From contig JALNYB010000081.1 in the NCBI GenBank assembly GCA_023230065.1, positions 1 through 5,925 on the forward strand: a DNA stretch of 5,925 bases. The letters run 5' to 3'. The stretch comes from Candidatus Methanomethylophilaceae archaeon. GTDB taxonomy: Archaea; Thermoplasmatota; Thermoplasmata; Methanomassiliicoccales; Methanomethylophilaceae. Numbering within the stretch: position 1 is the stretch's first letter; each line of letters opens with the position of its first letter. Under the pieces are notes generated by a model, which saw only the letters and a program-made list of their open reading frames with translations, was not told the origin of the DNA and ran no database searches. This document shows, in pieces, positions 1 to 5,319 of this stretch. The position numbers and the translations under genes are program-made.

Positions 1-819
1 AAGGATCTTTTCTACAATGAGACCTATCATATGGGACTTGTTAACAAGAAGGATCAGCTTGAATTCCACGATGGACAGGTTAGAGTCGTTGATAATGATA
101 GGAAAGAGGTTGACAAGTATGACGCAGTCGATTACCTTGATCACATTGGAGAGGCAGTCGAACCATGGTCATATGAGAAATTCCCTTATCTAAGAAAACC
201 TGGATACAAGGGACTTGTTGATGGAATGGACAGCGGAATGTATCGTGCATCGCCTTTGTCAAGGCTCAATGCATGTGAAAGCATCTCCACACCTAAGGCT
301 CAGGCAGAACTCGAAGCATACAGGGCACTCTTTACAAGCCTCGGCGTCAAAGGATCAGTTCAGTTTACACTTGCCACACACTGGGCAAGAGTCATTGAAT
401 TATTGTATGCCGCTGAGAAACTTCAAGAAGATGCATACAGTGACAAACTGATAGATTCCAACATCAAGCAGTACGATCTCGTTCCAGGAGGACGCGGTGT
501 CGGTTGCGTAGAGGCTCCGAGAGGAACACTCACACACGACTACACATGCGACGAGGAAGGCATCGTTACCGCTTGCAATTTGGTTGTCGGAACTACCAAC
601 AACAACGGTCCAATCAATATGGATGTTGCCAAGGTAGCAAAAGGTCTTATCCACAATTTCGAGGTGTCCCCCGGACTCTTGAACATGGTTGAGATGGCAT
701 TCCGTGCATACGACCCATGTAACTCCTGTGCAACACACAGCTTACCAGGTCAGATGCCTCTTGAAGCAGTCATAAGGTATGCAGACGGTTCCGAATTCGA
801 GACCATCAAGCAGAACTAA
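1..819 (+). CDS. mvhA: F420-non-reducing [NiFe]-hydrogenase large subunit MvhA, C-terminal part (5' truncated by the window edge)
   Basis: The frame is open from base 1, so the gene begins outside the window; 272 codons remain of a family that is usually about 470 residues. The ATG at base 31 is internal. MvhA carries the Ni-Fe active site that splits H2; in the MvhADG/HdrABC complex the electrons are bifurcated to ferredoxin and heterodisulfide in the cytoplasm. Visible evidence: the C-terminal nickel-binding motif DPCNSCATH (bases 712-738, cysteine codons 718-720 and 727-729), the conserved EAPRGTLTHDY stretch near base 510, and LATHWARVIELLYAAE near base 370. The N-terminal CxxC pair lies off the window. 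The protein continues 26 residues past the motif histidine; in this family such a tail is normally cut off by a maturation protease after nickel insertion. mvhD and mvhG may lie upstream. Assignment as Mvh rather than Frh or Vht rests on overall similarity to the family as I know it. Confidence 0.9.
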   Translation, partial: KDLFYNETYHMGLVNKKDQLEFHDGQVRVVDNDRKEVDKYDAVDYLDHIGEAVEPWSYEKFPYLRKPGYKGLVDGMDSGMYRASPLSRLNACESISTPKAQAELEAYRALFTSLGVKGSVQFTLATHWARVIELLYAAEKLQEDAYSDKLIDSNIKQYDLVPGGRGVGCVEAPRGTLTHDYTCDEEGIVTACNLVVGTTNNNGPINMDVAKVAKGLIHNFEVSPGLLNMVEMAFRAYDPCNSCATHSLPGQMPLEAVIRYADGSEFETIKQN

Positions 820-830
820 ACATTAAAACA

Positions 831-858
831 GGGGGTAGAACCCCCCTACATTTTTATT
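831..858. terminator. Hairpin terminator between converging mvhA and phosphoesterase genes
   Basis: GGGGG (831-835), loop TAGAA and CCCCC (841-845) form a perfect five-pair G/C hairpin 11 bases after the mvhA stop. It is followed on the plus strand by a T-rich run (851-858). Read on the minus strand, the same hairpin is followed by TGTTTTAATG, so it could end transcripts from both sides. The two genes are only 45 bases apart. T-tracts are the main termination signal in archaea; the role of the hairpin is inferred. Confidence 0.6.
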
Positions 859-864
859 TGAATT

Positions 865-1653
865 TTATAATTCTTTAATTTGATGTTTATTTTTCCATTT
901 GGAAGTGTTGCGTCCTTTGATCATAAGATCGGAACGTTTTCCTAGATCAATCCCATCAAGTGTATGTATATTGGCATTATCCAGATCTAAAAGATCACTG
1001 TTTAGTATCGGGCCTAAAAGTCCTTCTCCGATTATATTAACAGGGGATCCTCCGAGCATTCTGTTGAATGCAGGTATAATGATGAATATTTCTGGAAGAG
1101 TAGGATATTTGTCTGTTGATGTTTTAAGGAATTTACCTCTGACCCAGCACGGTTCTGTAGCGAGTCTTCCTACACCGTCTCTAAACATAATAGAGGGATG
1201 ATCGTGCCCCATGACAAGAGTTTTGGCGGCCATAACATTCTCAGATGGCCAAGTGTGTCCATGAATGAACCCAATATCTTCTATTTTTAATCCCGAGGCG
1301 GGGCGGGTGCAGACACGACTAGGAAGGAATTCTTCTATGCTTGTATCATGGTTTCCTCTGATTACGTCAATCGTATCAAAATGTTCTAGAAGTCTGTCGA
1401 AAAACATTGGTATTTCACGATATTCTTGTTTTGTGGAACCGGGAACAGAATCTTTCACATCTCCAAGGACAATGAGTTTACTGGAAGTCTTTCCAGCGGC
1501 GGTCAATATATTATCGAACATATCGTCTGTATGTGAGGTTATATGGAATCCTTTGGCTCCAAGATGTGCTTCAACACCTATGTGGAGATCACCGATTATA
1601 AGATATTCTTCAGCTCTGAGGGCAGGAATGCCAGGGACCGGTTGAAGGTCCAT
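865..1653 (-). CDS. Metallophosphoesterase, Mre11/SbcD-related archaeal family (COG1407-like)
   Basis: A 262-residue protein of the calcineurin-like phosphoesterase superfamily. All metal-site motifs are present in order: DLH (D22, H24), GDVKD (D65), GNHD (N101-D103), HGH (H131, H133) and GHDHP (149-153). These ligate a two-metal centre that hydrolyses phosphoesters. The C-terminal half (PAFNRMLGGSPVN, then GLLGPIL) fits the archaeal 'SbcD-related' subfamily; some bacterial relatives encoded beside Lhr helicases are Mn-dependent DNA nucleases, but no substrate can be deduced here. No signal peptide or membrane segment is visible, so it should be cytoplasmic. The start ATG follows the nnr stop by one base and has a strong Shine-Dalgarno, AAGGAGAT, formed by the last nnr codons. 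It is the last gene of srp19-nnr-phosphoesterase and probably depends on the upstream promoter. Family members I recall usually have His after GDVK; here it is Asp. Confidence 0.88.
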   Translation of the reverse strand: MDLQPVPGIPALRAEEYLIIGDLHIGVEAHLGAKGFHITSHTDDMFDNILTAAGKTSSKLIVLGDVKDSVPGSTKQEYREIPMFFDRLLEHFDTIDVIRGNHDTSIEEFLPSRVCTRPASGLKIEDIGFIHGHTWPSENVMAAKTLVMGHDHPSIMFRDGVGRLATEPCWVRGKFLKTSTDKYPTLPEIFIIIPAFNRMLGGSPVNIIGEGLLGPILNSDLLDLDNANIHTLDGIDLGKRSDLMIKGRNTSKWKNKHQIKEL

Positions 1654-1654
1654 G

Positions 1655-3064
1655 TTATCTCCTTAGGTCCTCGGCGATTACTTTTGAAATTTTGTCGATG
1701 ACATCTGTGGCGATGAGTCCGTATGATCTTTTTTCAAATGCCATCTCTCCGGCTCTTCCGGATATATATGCCCCAAGACATGCCGCATCGAATGTGTTCA
1801 TTCCCTTGGATAATAGTCCTGCGACGATACCGGAAAGCACATCTCCGGTTCCGGCGCTGGTCATAGCAGGAGTACCTCTTTTGTTGACCCGATAATGAGT
1901 TCCATTTGATATTATGTCTTCTGCTCCTTTTAGAAGAATAGTGGCATTCATGTCTGATGCTTTTTTAGTGACATGTAATACGAGGTCTTTTCCAATCGTT
2001 CCTCCGAGCCTTATGAATTCTCTGGAGTGGGGCGTAACAATGATTGGTGTAACCTCATTATGGAAATCTTTTCCAAGAGCGTTAAGGCCGTCCGCATCTA
2101 TAACCATCGGAACAGTGCATTTGGAAACGAATTCTCTTACTGCAAAGACTGTTTCGGTATCTATTCCAATACCAGGTCCGATGAGGACTGCATCATTATT
2201 CAATGTGAGTTCTAGTAATTCTTTGATATGTTTTATGGTGATTATCTTACCAGGAAGTTCTGTCATGGTGAATACTGGTGAGAATGAGGATACGGTTGTG
2301 AAAGATGATGTCGGTGTAGCGATCCTTACAAGATCAACTCCTACGCGCATGGCAGCCATAGCTGCCATTGCAGGGGCACCTGCATAAGGGCCTCCACCAA
2401 TAATTAAAAGCCTACCATTGCAACCCTTGTGGCTGTCAGGGGATGGGATGGGATATCTTCTCATATCTCCAGGTCCCGTTTCTAGATATGCATTTTCTGG
2501 AATTCCGATATTTGCTATGATTATGTCTCCGCAGTTCTCTGAATTCATTCCATCTTTTGCTGCATGGAAAGATATTGTTATGTCGGGTAATATGGCTGTA
2601 TCAGTTCCGAATCCGGATGGAATGTCTACAGATATGACTATTCCTTTGAATCTATTGACAATTTCGATGTATTCGTCATAAGGGCTTCTGATAGATCCTA
2701 CGGCACCCGTTCCAAGTGCACAGTCCACAAGAACATCATATTTTTCTATTGCAGACTCTGAAAAGAATTCTTTTACAGGACATGATACAGCATTGAGTTC
2801 TTTAATTGATTCTTTGGAGTGTATCTCAGTTTTTGGTTTGAGAAGCATTATCGAAACATCTTCTCCAGTAAGACATCTGGCTGCTGAGAATCCATCTCCA
2901 CCGTTGTTTCCGGTACCGCATACGAACAAAATCTTCTTTCCTGAGAATCTCTTTTTTATCACTTCTGCAACGGCTGCACCTGCATTATCCATAAGATCTT
3001 TTACGCTAACACCCAATGCTTCTGAGTTAGCGTCCATTACTTGAGCATCAATCCGTGTTATCAT
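1655..3064 (-). CDS. nnr: Bifunctional NAD(P)H-hydrate repair enzyme (epimerase + dehydratase)
   Basis: A 469-residue two-domain protein that repairs damaged nicotinamide cofactors. The N-terminal domain (about 1-200, YjeF_N fold) interconverts R- and S-NAD(P)HX: it shows LMDNAGAAVAEVI (24-36), the phosphate-binding CGTGNNGGDGF (49-59), D114 before ALGTG, and SVDIPSG (145-151). The C-terminal domain (about 208-469, ribokinase-like) dehydrates S-NAD(P)HX using ADP or ATP: it shows HKGCNG (212-217), GPGIG (296-300), VIDADGLNAL (321-330), TPHSREF (344-350) and the catalytic AGTGD (404-408). Both active sites look intact, and the length fits fused bacterial and archaeal Nnr proteins. It should be cytoplasmic. 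The ATG is preceded by TAAGGA, nine bases away, which overlaps the srp19 stop; the gap to srp19 is 12 bases and to the following phosphoesterase 1 base, so the three are likely co-transcribed. Why a repair enzyme sits behind an SRP gene is not evident. Confidence 0.96.
   Translation of the reverse strand: MITRIDAQVMDANSEALGVSVKDLMDNAGAAVAEVIKKRFSGKKILFVCGTGNNGGDGFSAARCLTGEDVSIMLLKPKTEIHSKESIKELNAVSCPVKEFFSESAIEKYDVLVDCALGTGAVGSIRSPYDEYIEIVNRFKGIVISVDIPSGFGTDTAILPDITISFHAAKDGMNSENCGDIIIANIGIPENAYLETGPGDMRRYPIPSPDSHKGCNGRLLIIGGGPYAGAPAMAAMAAMRVGVDLVRIATPTSSFTTVSSFSPVFTMTELPGKIITIKHIKELLELTLNNDAVLIGPGIGIDTETVFAVREFVSKCTVPMVIDADGLNALGKDFHNEVTPIIVTPHSREFIRLGGTIGKDLVLHVTKKASDMNATILLKGAEDIISNGTHYRVNKRGTPAMTSAGTGDVLSGIVAGLLSKGMNTFDAACLGAYISGRAGEMAFEKRSYGLIATDVIDKISKVIAEDLRR
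1657..1664 (-). promoter_or_regulatory. Shine-Dalgarno for the COG1407-like phosphoesterase, inside the end of nnr
   Basis: On the minus strand AAGGAGAT lies five bases (counted from GGAG) before the ATG at 1653. It overlaps the final Leu-Arg-Arg codons and the stop of nnr. This supports the chosen start and suggests translational coupling, since a ribosome ending on nnr covers this site. Confidence 0.75.
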
Positions 3065-3076
3065 GATAATTAATCC

Positions 3077-3388
3077 TTATTTTTGCTTATTCTTAACAAG
3101 AATTTCACCTATTTTCGGGAGAAGGGTAGTTTTTGAAAATTTGCCTTTTTCTACGCGAACGCATCCATGTTTTGCTGCCCAATTGGCAGGGTAGGCTTTG
3201 TTTTCGAATATTTCGTATTCGAGATCAAGGATCAATGCACCTTTTGCAATGATATCCAGACTCGGTTCTTTGACACAAAGATTTTTAGGAAGTCTTCTGC
3301 CATCTGAACGTGTACGTTCAACGTCAAAGTATTCTGGCCAAAGAACTATCGCGGTATCTTCATCGTAAGTCATGATATCACTGGACAT
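3077..3388 (-). CDS. srp19: Signal recognition particle 19 kDa protein
   Basis: A 103-residue protein that binds the tips of helices 6 and 8 of SRP RNA and so prepares the site for SRP54; with 7S RNA and SRP54 it targets nascent membrane and secreted proteins. The signature LWPEYFDVERTRSDGRRLPK (16-35) is the family's conserved RNA-binding start, followed by a second conserved piece, KHGCVRVEKG, near residue 73, and a basic C-terminus. Length fits archaeal SRP19 (roughly 90-105). Two starts are possible: the ATG at 3388, or an ATG five codons later (3373), which is preceded by AGTGAT, complementary to the usual archaeal 16S 3' end. I keep the longer form but the shorter (98 residues) is nearly as likely. 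It is first gene of srp19-nnr-phosphoesterase. The upstream sequence is AT-rich with weak TATA-like stretches but no clear promoter. Confidence 0.95.
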   Translation of the reverse strand: MSSDIMTYDEDTAIVLWPEYFDVERTRSDGRRLPKNLCVKEPSLDIIAKGALILDLEYEIFENKAYPANWAAKHGCVRVEKGKFSKTTLLPKIGEILVKNKQK

Positions 3389-3690
3389 AATAGAGTACTA
3401 TGTTTAAGAATTTGTTTGATAATTTTCATTCATATGATAAAATACATCATAGTTTGGATGAATTAATTTTTATTTTAGGAAACCATCAATCGTGGAAGGG
3501 TTGGTGACAGTTGAAAAGATTGTATTTTTTATTAAATCATTGCAATTGAATATAATTGAGTTACTTATCTAGATAATTTATAGACTTTTACACAATAATT
3601 TTTGATGGTATTTACTTTATGTGGTACACATGCATCATAAATGAAACATATGAAACGGTAAAGATCTTACCGAAAAGAAGTGAGCTATGT
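3389..3690. other. AT-rich intergenic region without a convincing gene
   Basis: This gap separates the srp19 start from the 3' end of rps8e, both on the minus strand. The srp19 promoter must lie near 3405-3445; TTCTTAAA (about 3403-3410) and TTTTATCA (about 3432-3439) on the minus strand are weak TATA candidates. A perfect 12-base palindrome, TTATCTAGATAA, lies at 3565-3576. A 22-codon plus-strand reading frame (GTG 3504 to TAG 3572) follows a GGAAGGG stretch but is too short to call. I see no tRNA, no degraded gene and no long repeat. Confidence 0.6.
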
Positions 3691-3712
3691 TCCCGGACCG
3701 GAAGGTCCGGGA
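3656..3712 (-). terminator. Two consecutive hairpins downstream of rps8e
   Basis: Read on the minus strand, 13 bases after the rps8e stop, TCCCGGACC - TTCC - GGTCCGGGA (3712-3691) forms a perfect nine-pair G/C-rich stem with a four-base loop. After a pyrimidine-rich stretch containing TTCTTTT, a second perfect stem follows: CGGTAA - GATCT - TTACCG (3672-3656), then TTTC. The position right after a highly expressed ribosomal gene suggests a terminator or 3'-end stabiliser. The function is inferred. Confidence 0.6.
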
Positions 3713-3725
3713 GATTAAAAATTAC

Positions 3726-4106
3726 TCAATCAACTAGGACTGCGTTAATGGCGCCGTCTTGTCCAGGTCTAGATGTAACGATGGCTTCTCCAAGATCTGT
3801 TGAGATCTTTGCGCCCCTATTGAGGATGTTACGCTGAACGTAGTTAGGGTCGGCTGGATTGGCTTTGACTGTAATGATTTTGGCTTTTTTCACAGTGTTT
3901 GTCTTTTTATCGACAACATTTGCGAACTCTGCTGTAAGCATTCCAACCTTCAAGATTCCGCCCGCTCCACGGTACTGTTTAAGTGTTTGTTTACCGACTT
4001 TTGTGAACTGCTTCTCTCTGCTGATCTCGAATTTTCTTTTTCCCCTACTGGAAACAAGTCTGCCGCCAGTGGGTTTTCTGTTGGATTTACCTTGACAAAG
4101 TGCCAT
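3726..4106 (-). CDS. rps8e: 30S ribosomal protein S8e
   Basis: A 126-residue ribosomal protein of the archaeal/eukaryotic S8e family, part of the small subunit and absent from bacteria. The start MALCQGKSNRKPTGGR is the family signature; GKRKFEISRE, TLKQYRGAGGILKVG and the ending NRGAKISTDLGEAIVTSRPGQDG are also typical, and the length fits archaeal S8e. I start at the ATG at 4106 because the signature begins exactly there; an in-frame TTG three codons earlier would add an unsupported Ile-Lys extension. A GAGTGAT element (4121-4115) sits eight bases upstream of the ATG. A clear TATA box at 4136-4143 predicts a start near 4113-4118, so the leader is very short and may or may not include that element. 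The phosphoesterase upstream ends 67 bases away with no obvious terminator, so some read-through is possible. Two hairpins lie downstream. Confidence 0.97.
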   Translation of the reverse strand: MALCQGKSNRKPTGGRLVSSRGKRKFEISREKQFTKVGKQTLKQYRGAGGILKVGMLTAEFANVVDKKTNTVKKAKIITVKANPADPNYVQRNILNRGAKISTDLGEAIVTSRPGQDGAINAVLVD

Positions 4107-4135
4107 TTTAATCAATCACTCTAATTATGGAACTG

Positions 4136-4150
4136 TATATAAAGCTTTTC
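4136..4150 (-). promoter_or_regulatory. Core promoter of rps8e (BRE + TATA)
   Basis: The minus strand reads GAAAAGC followed by TTTATATA, a classical purine-rich BRE and TATA box. From its centre, initiation about 25 bases downstream falls near 4113-4118, some ten bases before the ATG. The same AAAAGCTT...ATATA core recurs at the second rRNA promoter (5281-5296). Confidence 0.75.
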
Positions 4151-4173
4151 TAAGTATGATTTTCAGAGAGACT

Positions 4174-4815
4174 TTAGTTCAGCGGACCTAGTAATTTTGC
4201 CTCTGCTTTTCCGTTTTCTATAGTGATTATTGCAGAATAGCCATCTTTTGCTGGTCCGGGATTGCAAAAAAGCGTTCCGTCGATGATTGCAGACCCACGA
4301 TCCTCATGGACATGTCCCGATAGAGCAATAATCGGATGGAATTCATCTACTATCTTTTTCACGGCGTGACTGCCCACGCTAGTTCCGTTGGGAATTTTAT
4401 CGAAGATTCCGTAAGAAGGGACATGTGTCATAAGGATCATACCTTTTTTAGATATAGGCTTTAATGCGTTGTATATTTCATCTTCTGTTAGTTCGAACGG
4501 GGTTCCAAATATTGTGATGTTAGAGCCTCCGAGGCCTATAAGATCATATTCGCCGATCTTTTTTGCTTTCCCATGTAGATCATATGCGATCTGTGATATC
4601 TTATCAGGAAAATCCCGCGAGTCACAGTTTCCTGGAATGACGTATGTTTTTTCATGTATAGAACTCAGTATGTCTACGGCATCTTCTCCGGTGCCCATAT
4701 CGGTAACGTCACCTAGGAACAGAATGTGGTCAGGGCGTTCATCTGCAATAATGCGATTGATCTGTTCTATTCTGGATGTTTTTTGATGTAGATCAGTCAA
4801 TACTAGAAACTTCAT
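4174..4815 (-). CDS. Metallophosphoesterase, Icc/YfcE-like (COG2129-like)
   Basis: A 213-residue calcineurin-like phosphoesterase. Metal-site motifs in order: TDLHQ (D8, H10), GDVTD (D36), GNCDS (N63, D65), THVPSYG (H131), GHVHE (H168, H170), then NPGPAKDGYSA (185-195). Cys replaces His in the GNHD motif, as is common in YfcE/MJ0936-type enzymes, so it is probably active. Such proteins hydrolyse phosphodiesters in vitro, but the physiological substrate is not known and cannot be read from the sequence. No signal peptide or membrane segment, so cytoplasmic. It is clearly distinct in motifs and length from the other phosphoesterase in this window (265 versus 213 residue class, GNHD versus GNCD). 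A TATA-like CTATAA about 26 bases before the ATG predicts a leaderless mRNA; no Shine-Dalgarno is visible. The 3' end lies 67 bases before rps8e. Confidence 0.9.
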   Translation of the reverse strand: MKFLVLTDLHQKTSRIEQINRIIADERPDHILFLGDVTDMGTGEDAVDILSSIHEKTYVIPGNCDSRDFPDKISQIAYDLHGKAKKIGEYDLIGLGGSNITIFGTPFELTEDEIYNALKPISKKGMILMTHVPSYGIFDKIPNGTSVGSHAVKKIVDEFHPIIALSGHVHEDRGSAIIDGTLFCNPGPAKDGYSAIITIENGKAEAKLLGPLN

Positions 4816-4839
4816 GATCAGGCGATTGTAATTGATGTA

Positions 4840-4847
4840 CTTATAGA
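4840..4847 (-). promoter_or_regulatory. Putative TATA box of the Icc/YfcE-like phosphoesterase
   Basis: The minus strand reads ATCTATAAG here. Its centre is about 28 bases before the ATG at 4815, so transcription would begin at or next to the start codon, giving a leaderless message. The box is enclosed by an 8-base inverted repeat (GCGATTGT 4822-4829 and ACAATCGC 4861-4868). Confidence 0.5.
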
Positions 4848-4890
4848 TTCATTGAGAGGAACAATCGCGCGCGTAATGTATATCATAGTT

Positions 4891-4944
4891 ATAAAAATAA
4901 AAACAAAATTGGTTACATTGTAATAGTGAACAAGATAAATAAAA
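4891..4944 (-). terminator. T-rich termination region behind tRNA-Ser
   Basis: Immediately after the encoded CCA, the minus strand reads TTTTATTTATCTTG, and further on TTTTGTTTTTATTTTTATAA. Oligo-T tracts of this kind are the usual terminators of archaeal tRNA genes. No hairpin is needed or seen. Between the two tracts lies a TTAC-ATT-GTAA dyad. Confidence 0.6.
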
Positions 4945-5032
4945 TGGCGTGGAGGGGGGGATTCGAACCCCCGGGTCGCAAGGCGACATCAGATTAGCAG
5001 TCTGACGCCTTACCAGGCTGGGCCACCTCCAC
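4945..5032 (-). tRNA. tRNA-Ser (anticodon GCU)
   Basis: All arms fold. The acceptor GTGGAGG (5' end at 5032) pairs with CCTCCAC, followed by discriminator G and an encoded CCA (4947-4945). The anticodon stem TCAGA/TCTGA encloses loop CTGCTAA, with anticodon GCT at 4998-4996, reading AGC and AGU codons. The T arm is GGGGG-TTCGAAT-CCCCC. A long variable arm with its own stem (TCGC-CTT-GCGA) marks a class II tRNA and, with the anticodon and discriminator G, identifies serine. No intron is visible. Charged by seryl-tRNA synthetase, it acts in translation. It is divergent from the rRNA transcript, with 508 bases between its 5' end and 16S rRNA. Confidence 0.97.
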
Positions 5033-5169
5033 AATAAGACGGCGTAAGACATGTTGCTATTAAAACTTTGGATTATACGATGACTTTATACACATGTTGT
5101 GTATCTGGAGGTTTAGATAAGAGAAAATCCACTGAAACTTGGTATTATATTTGGTTACAATCGTAACTG
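5033..5169. other. Divergent control region between tRNA-Ser and the rRNA promoter
   Basis: No gene is visible. Besides the tRNA-Ser promoter, the stretch holds a perfect dyad ATACAC-N5-GTGTAT (5088-5104) and a second, GTTAC-AATC-GTAAC (5154-5167), which ends three bases before the first rRNA TATA box. A TATTATAT stretch (about 5143-5150) could be a further, weaker plus-strand TATA box. The dyads are candidate regulator sites; nothing shows that they are bound. Confidence 0.5.
5058..5065 (-). promoter_or_regulatory. Putative TATA box of tRNA-Ser
   Basis: The minus strand reads TTTTAATA, preceded by CCAAAG as a possible BRE. Its centre is about 29 bases before the first tRNA base, so a start within a few bases of the mature 5' end is predicted, leaving a short leader for RNase P. 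Confidence 0.5.
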
Positions 5170-5177
5170 TTATATAC
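5170..5177 (+). promoter_or_regulatory. rRNA promoter P1 (TATA box)
   Basis: TTATATAC matches the archaeal TATA consensus and predicts initiation near 5198-5202, about 340 bases before 16S rRNA. The usual BRE position is occupied by the right arm of the GTTAC-AATC-GTAAC dyad, so a protein bound there could compete with or help TFB. Confidence 0.6.
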
Positions 5178-5280
5178 TACGTAGTTGTCGGGGGATTGCG
5201 CGATTCAACCATTGCCCAACAATTCGTTGGGATGTTTTGACACTGAATTGCGTCGTCTGGGAAGGCAAGACTTCCTGGGT

Positions 5281-5296
5281 GAAAAAGCTTATATAT
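5281..5296 (+). promoter_or_regulatory. rRNA promoter P2 (BRE + TATA box)
   Basis: GAAAAAGC followed by TTATATAT is a strong BRE/TATA pair, nearly identical to the rps8e promoter. Initiation is predicted near 5317-5322, just before the first leader hairpin. With P1 about 120 bases upstream, the rRNA gene would have tandem promoters, as is common for archaeal rRNA operons. Confidence 0.7.
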
Positions 5297-5319
5297 TCCC
5301 CTGAATTACAGGGAAATAC

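Noticed and set aside
1914..2387. 157-codon plus-strand frame inside nnr
   Set aside because: It is antisense to a complete, clearly conserved enzyme and shows no family features of its own.
3641..3658. Tandem ATGAAACAT/ATGAAACGG
   Set aside because: Two imperfect 9-base copies only; compatible with chance in AT-rich DNA.
3619..3837. 72-codon plus-strand frame
   Set aside because: It covers the hairpins and the antisense of rps8e; no recognisable protein and no promoter.
4107..4115. Upstream TTG start for rps8e, three codons before the ATG
   Set aside because: The conserved S8e N-terminus begins exactly at the ATG, and the predicted transcription start falls on or next to the TTG.
4615..4632. 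Cys in place of His in the GNHD motif of the Icc/YfcE-like phosphoesterase as a sign of inactivation
   Set aside because: GNCD is normal in YfcE/MJ0936-type enzymes, and all other metal ligands are present.
4867..4873. Alternating CGCGCG tract as possible Z-DNA
   Set aside because: Far too short to mean anything by itself; it is part of the right arm region of the inverted repeat reported above.
4849..5052. 67-codon reading frame on the minus strand
   Set aside because: It runs through the complete tRNA-Ser gene and has no protein-like composition.
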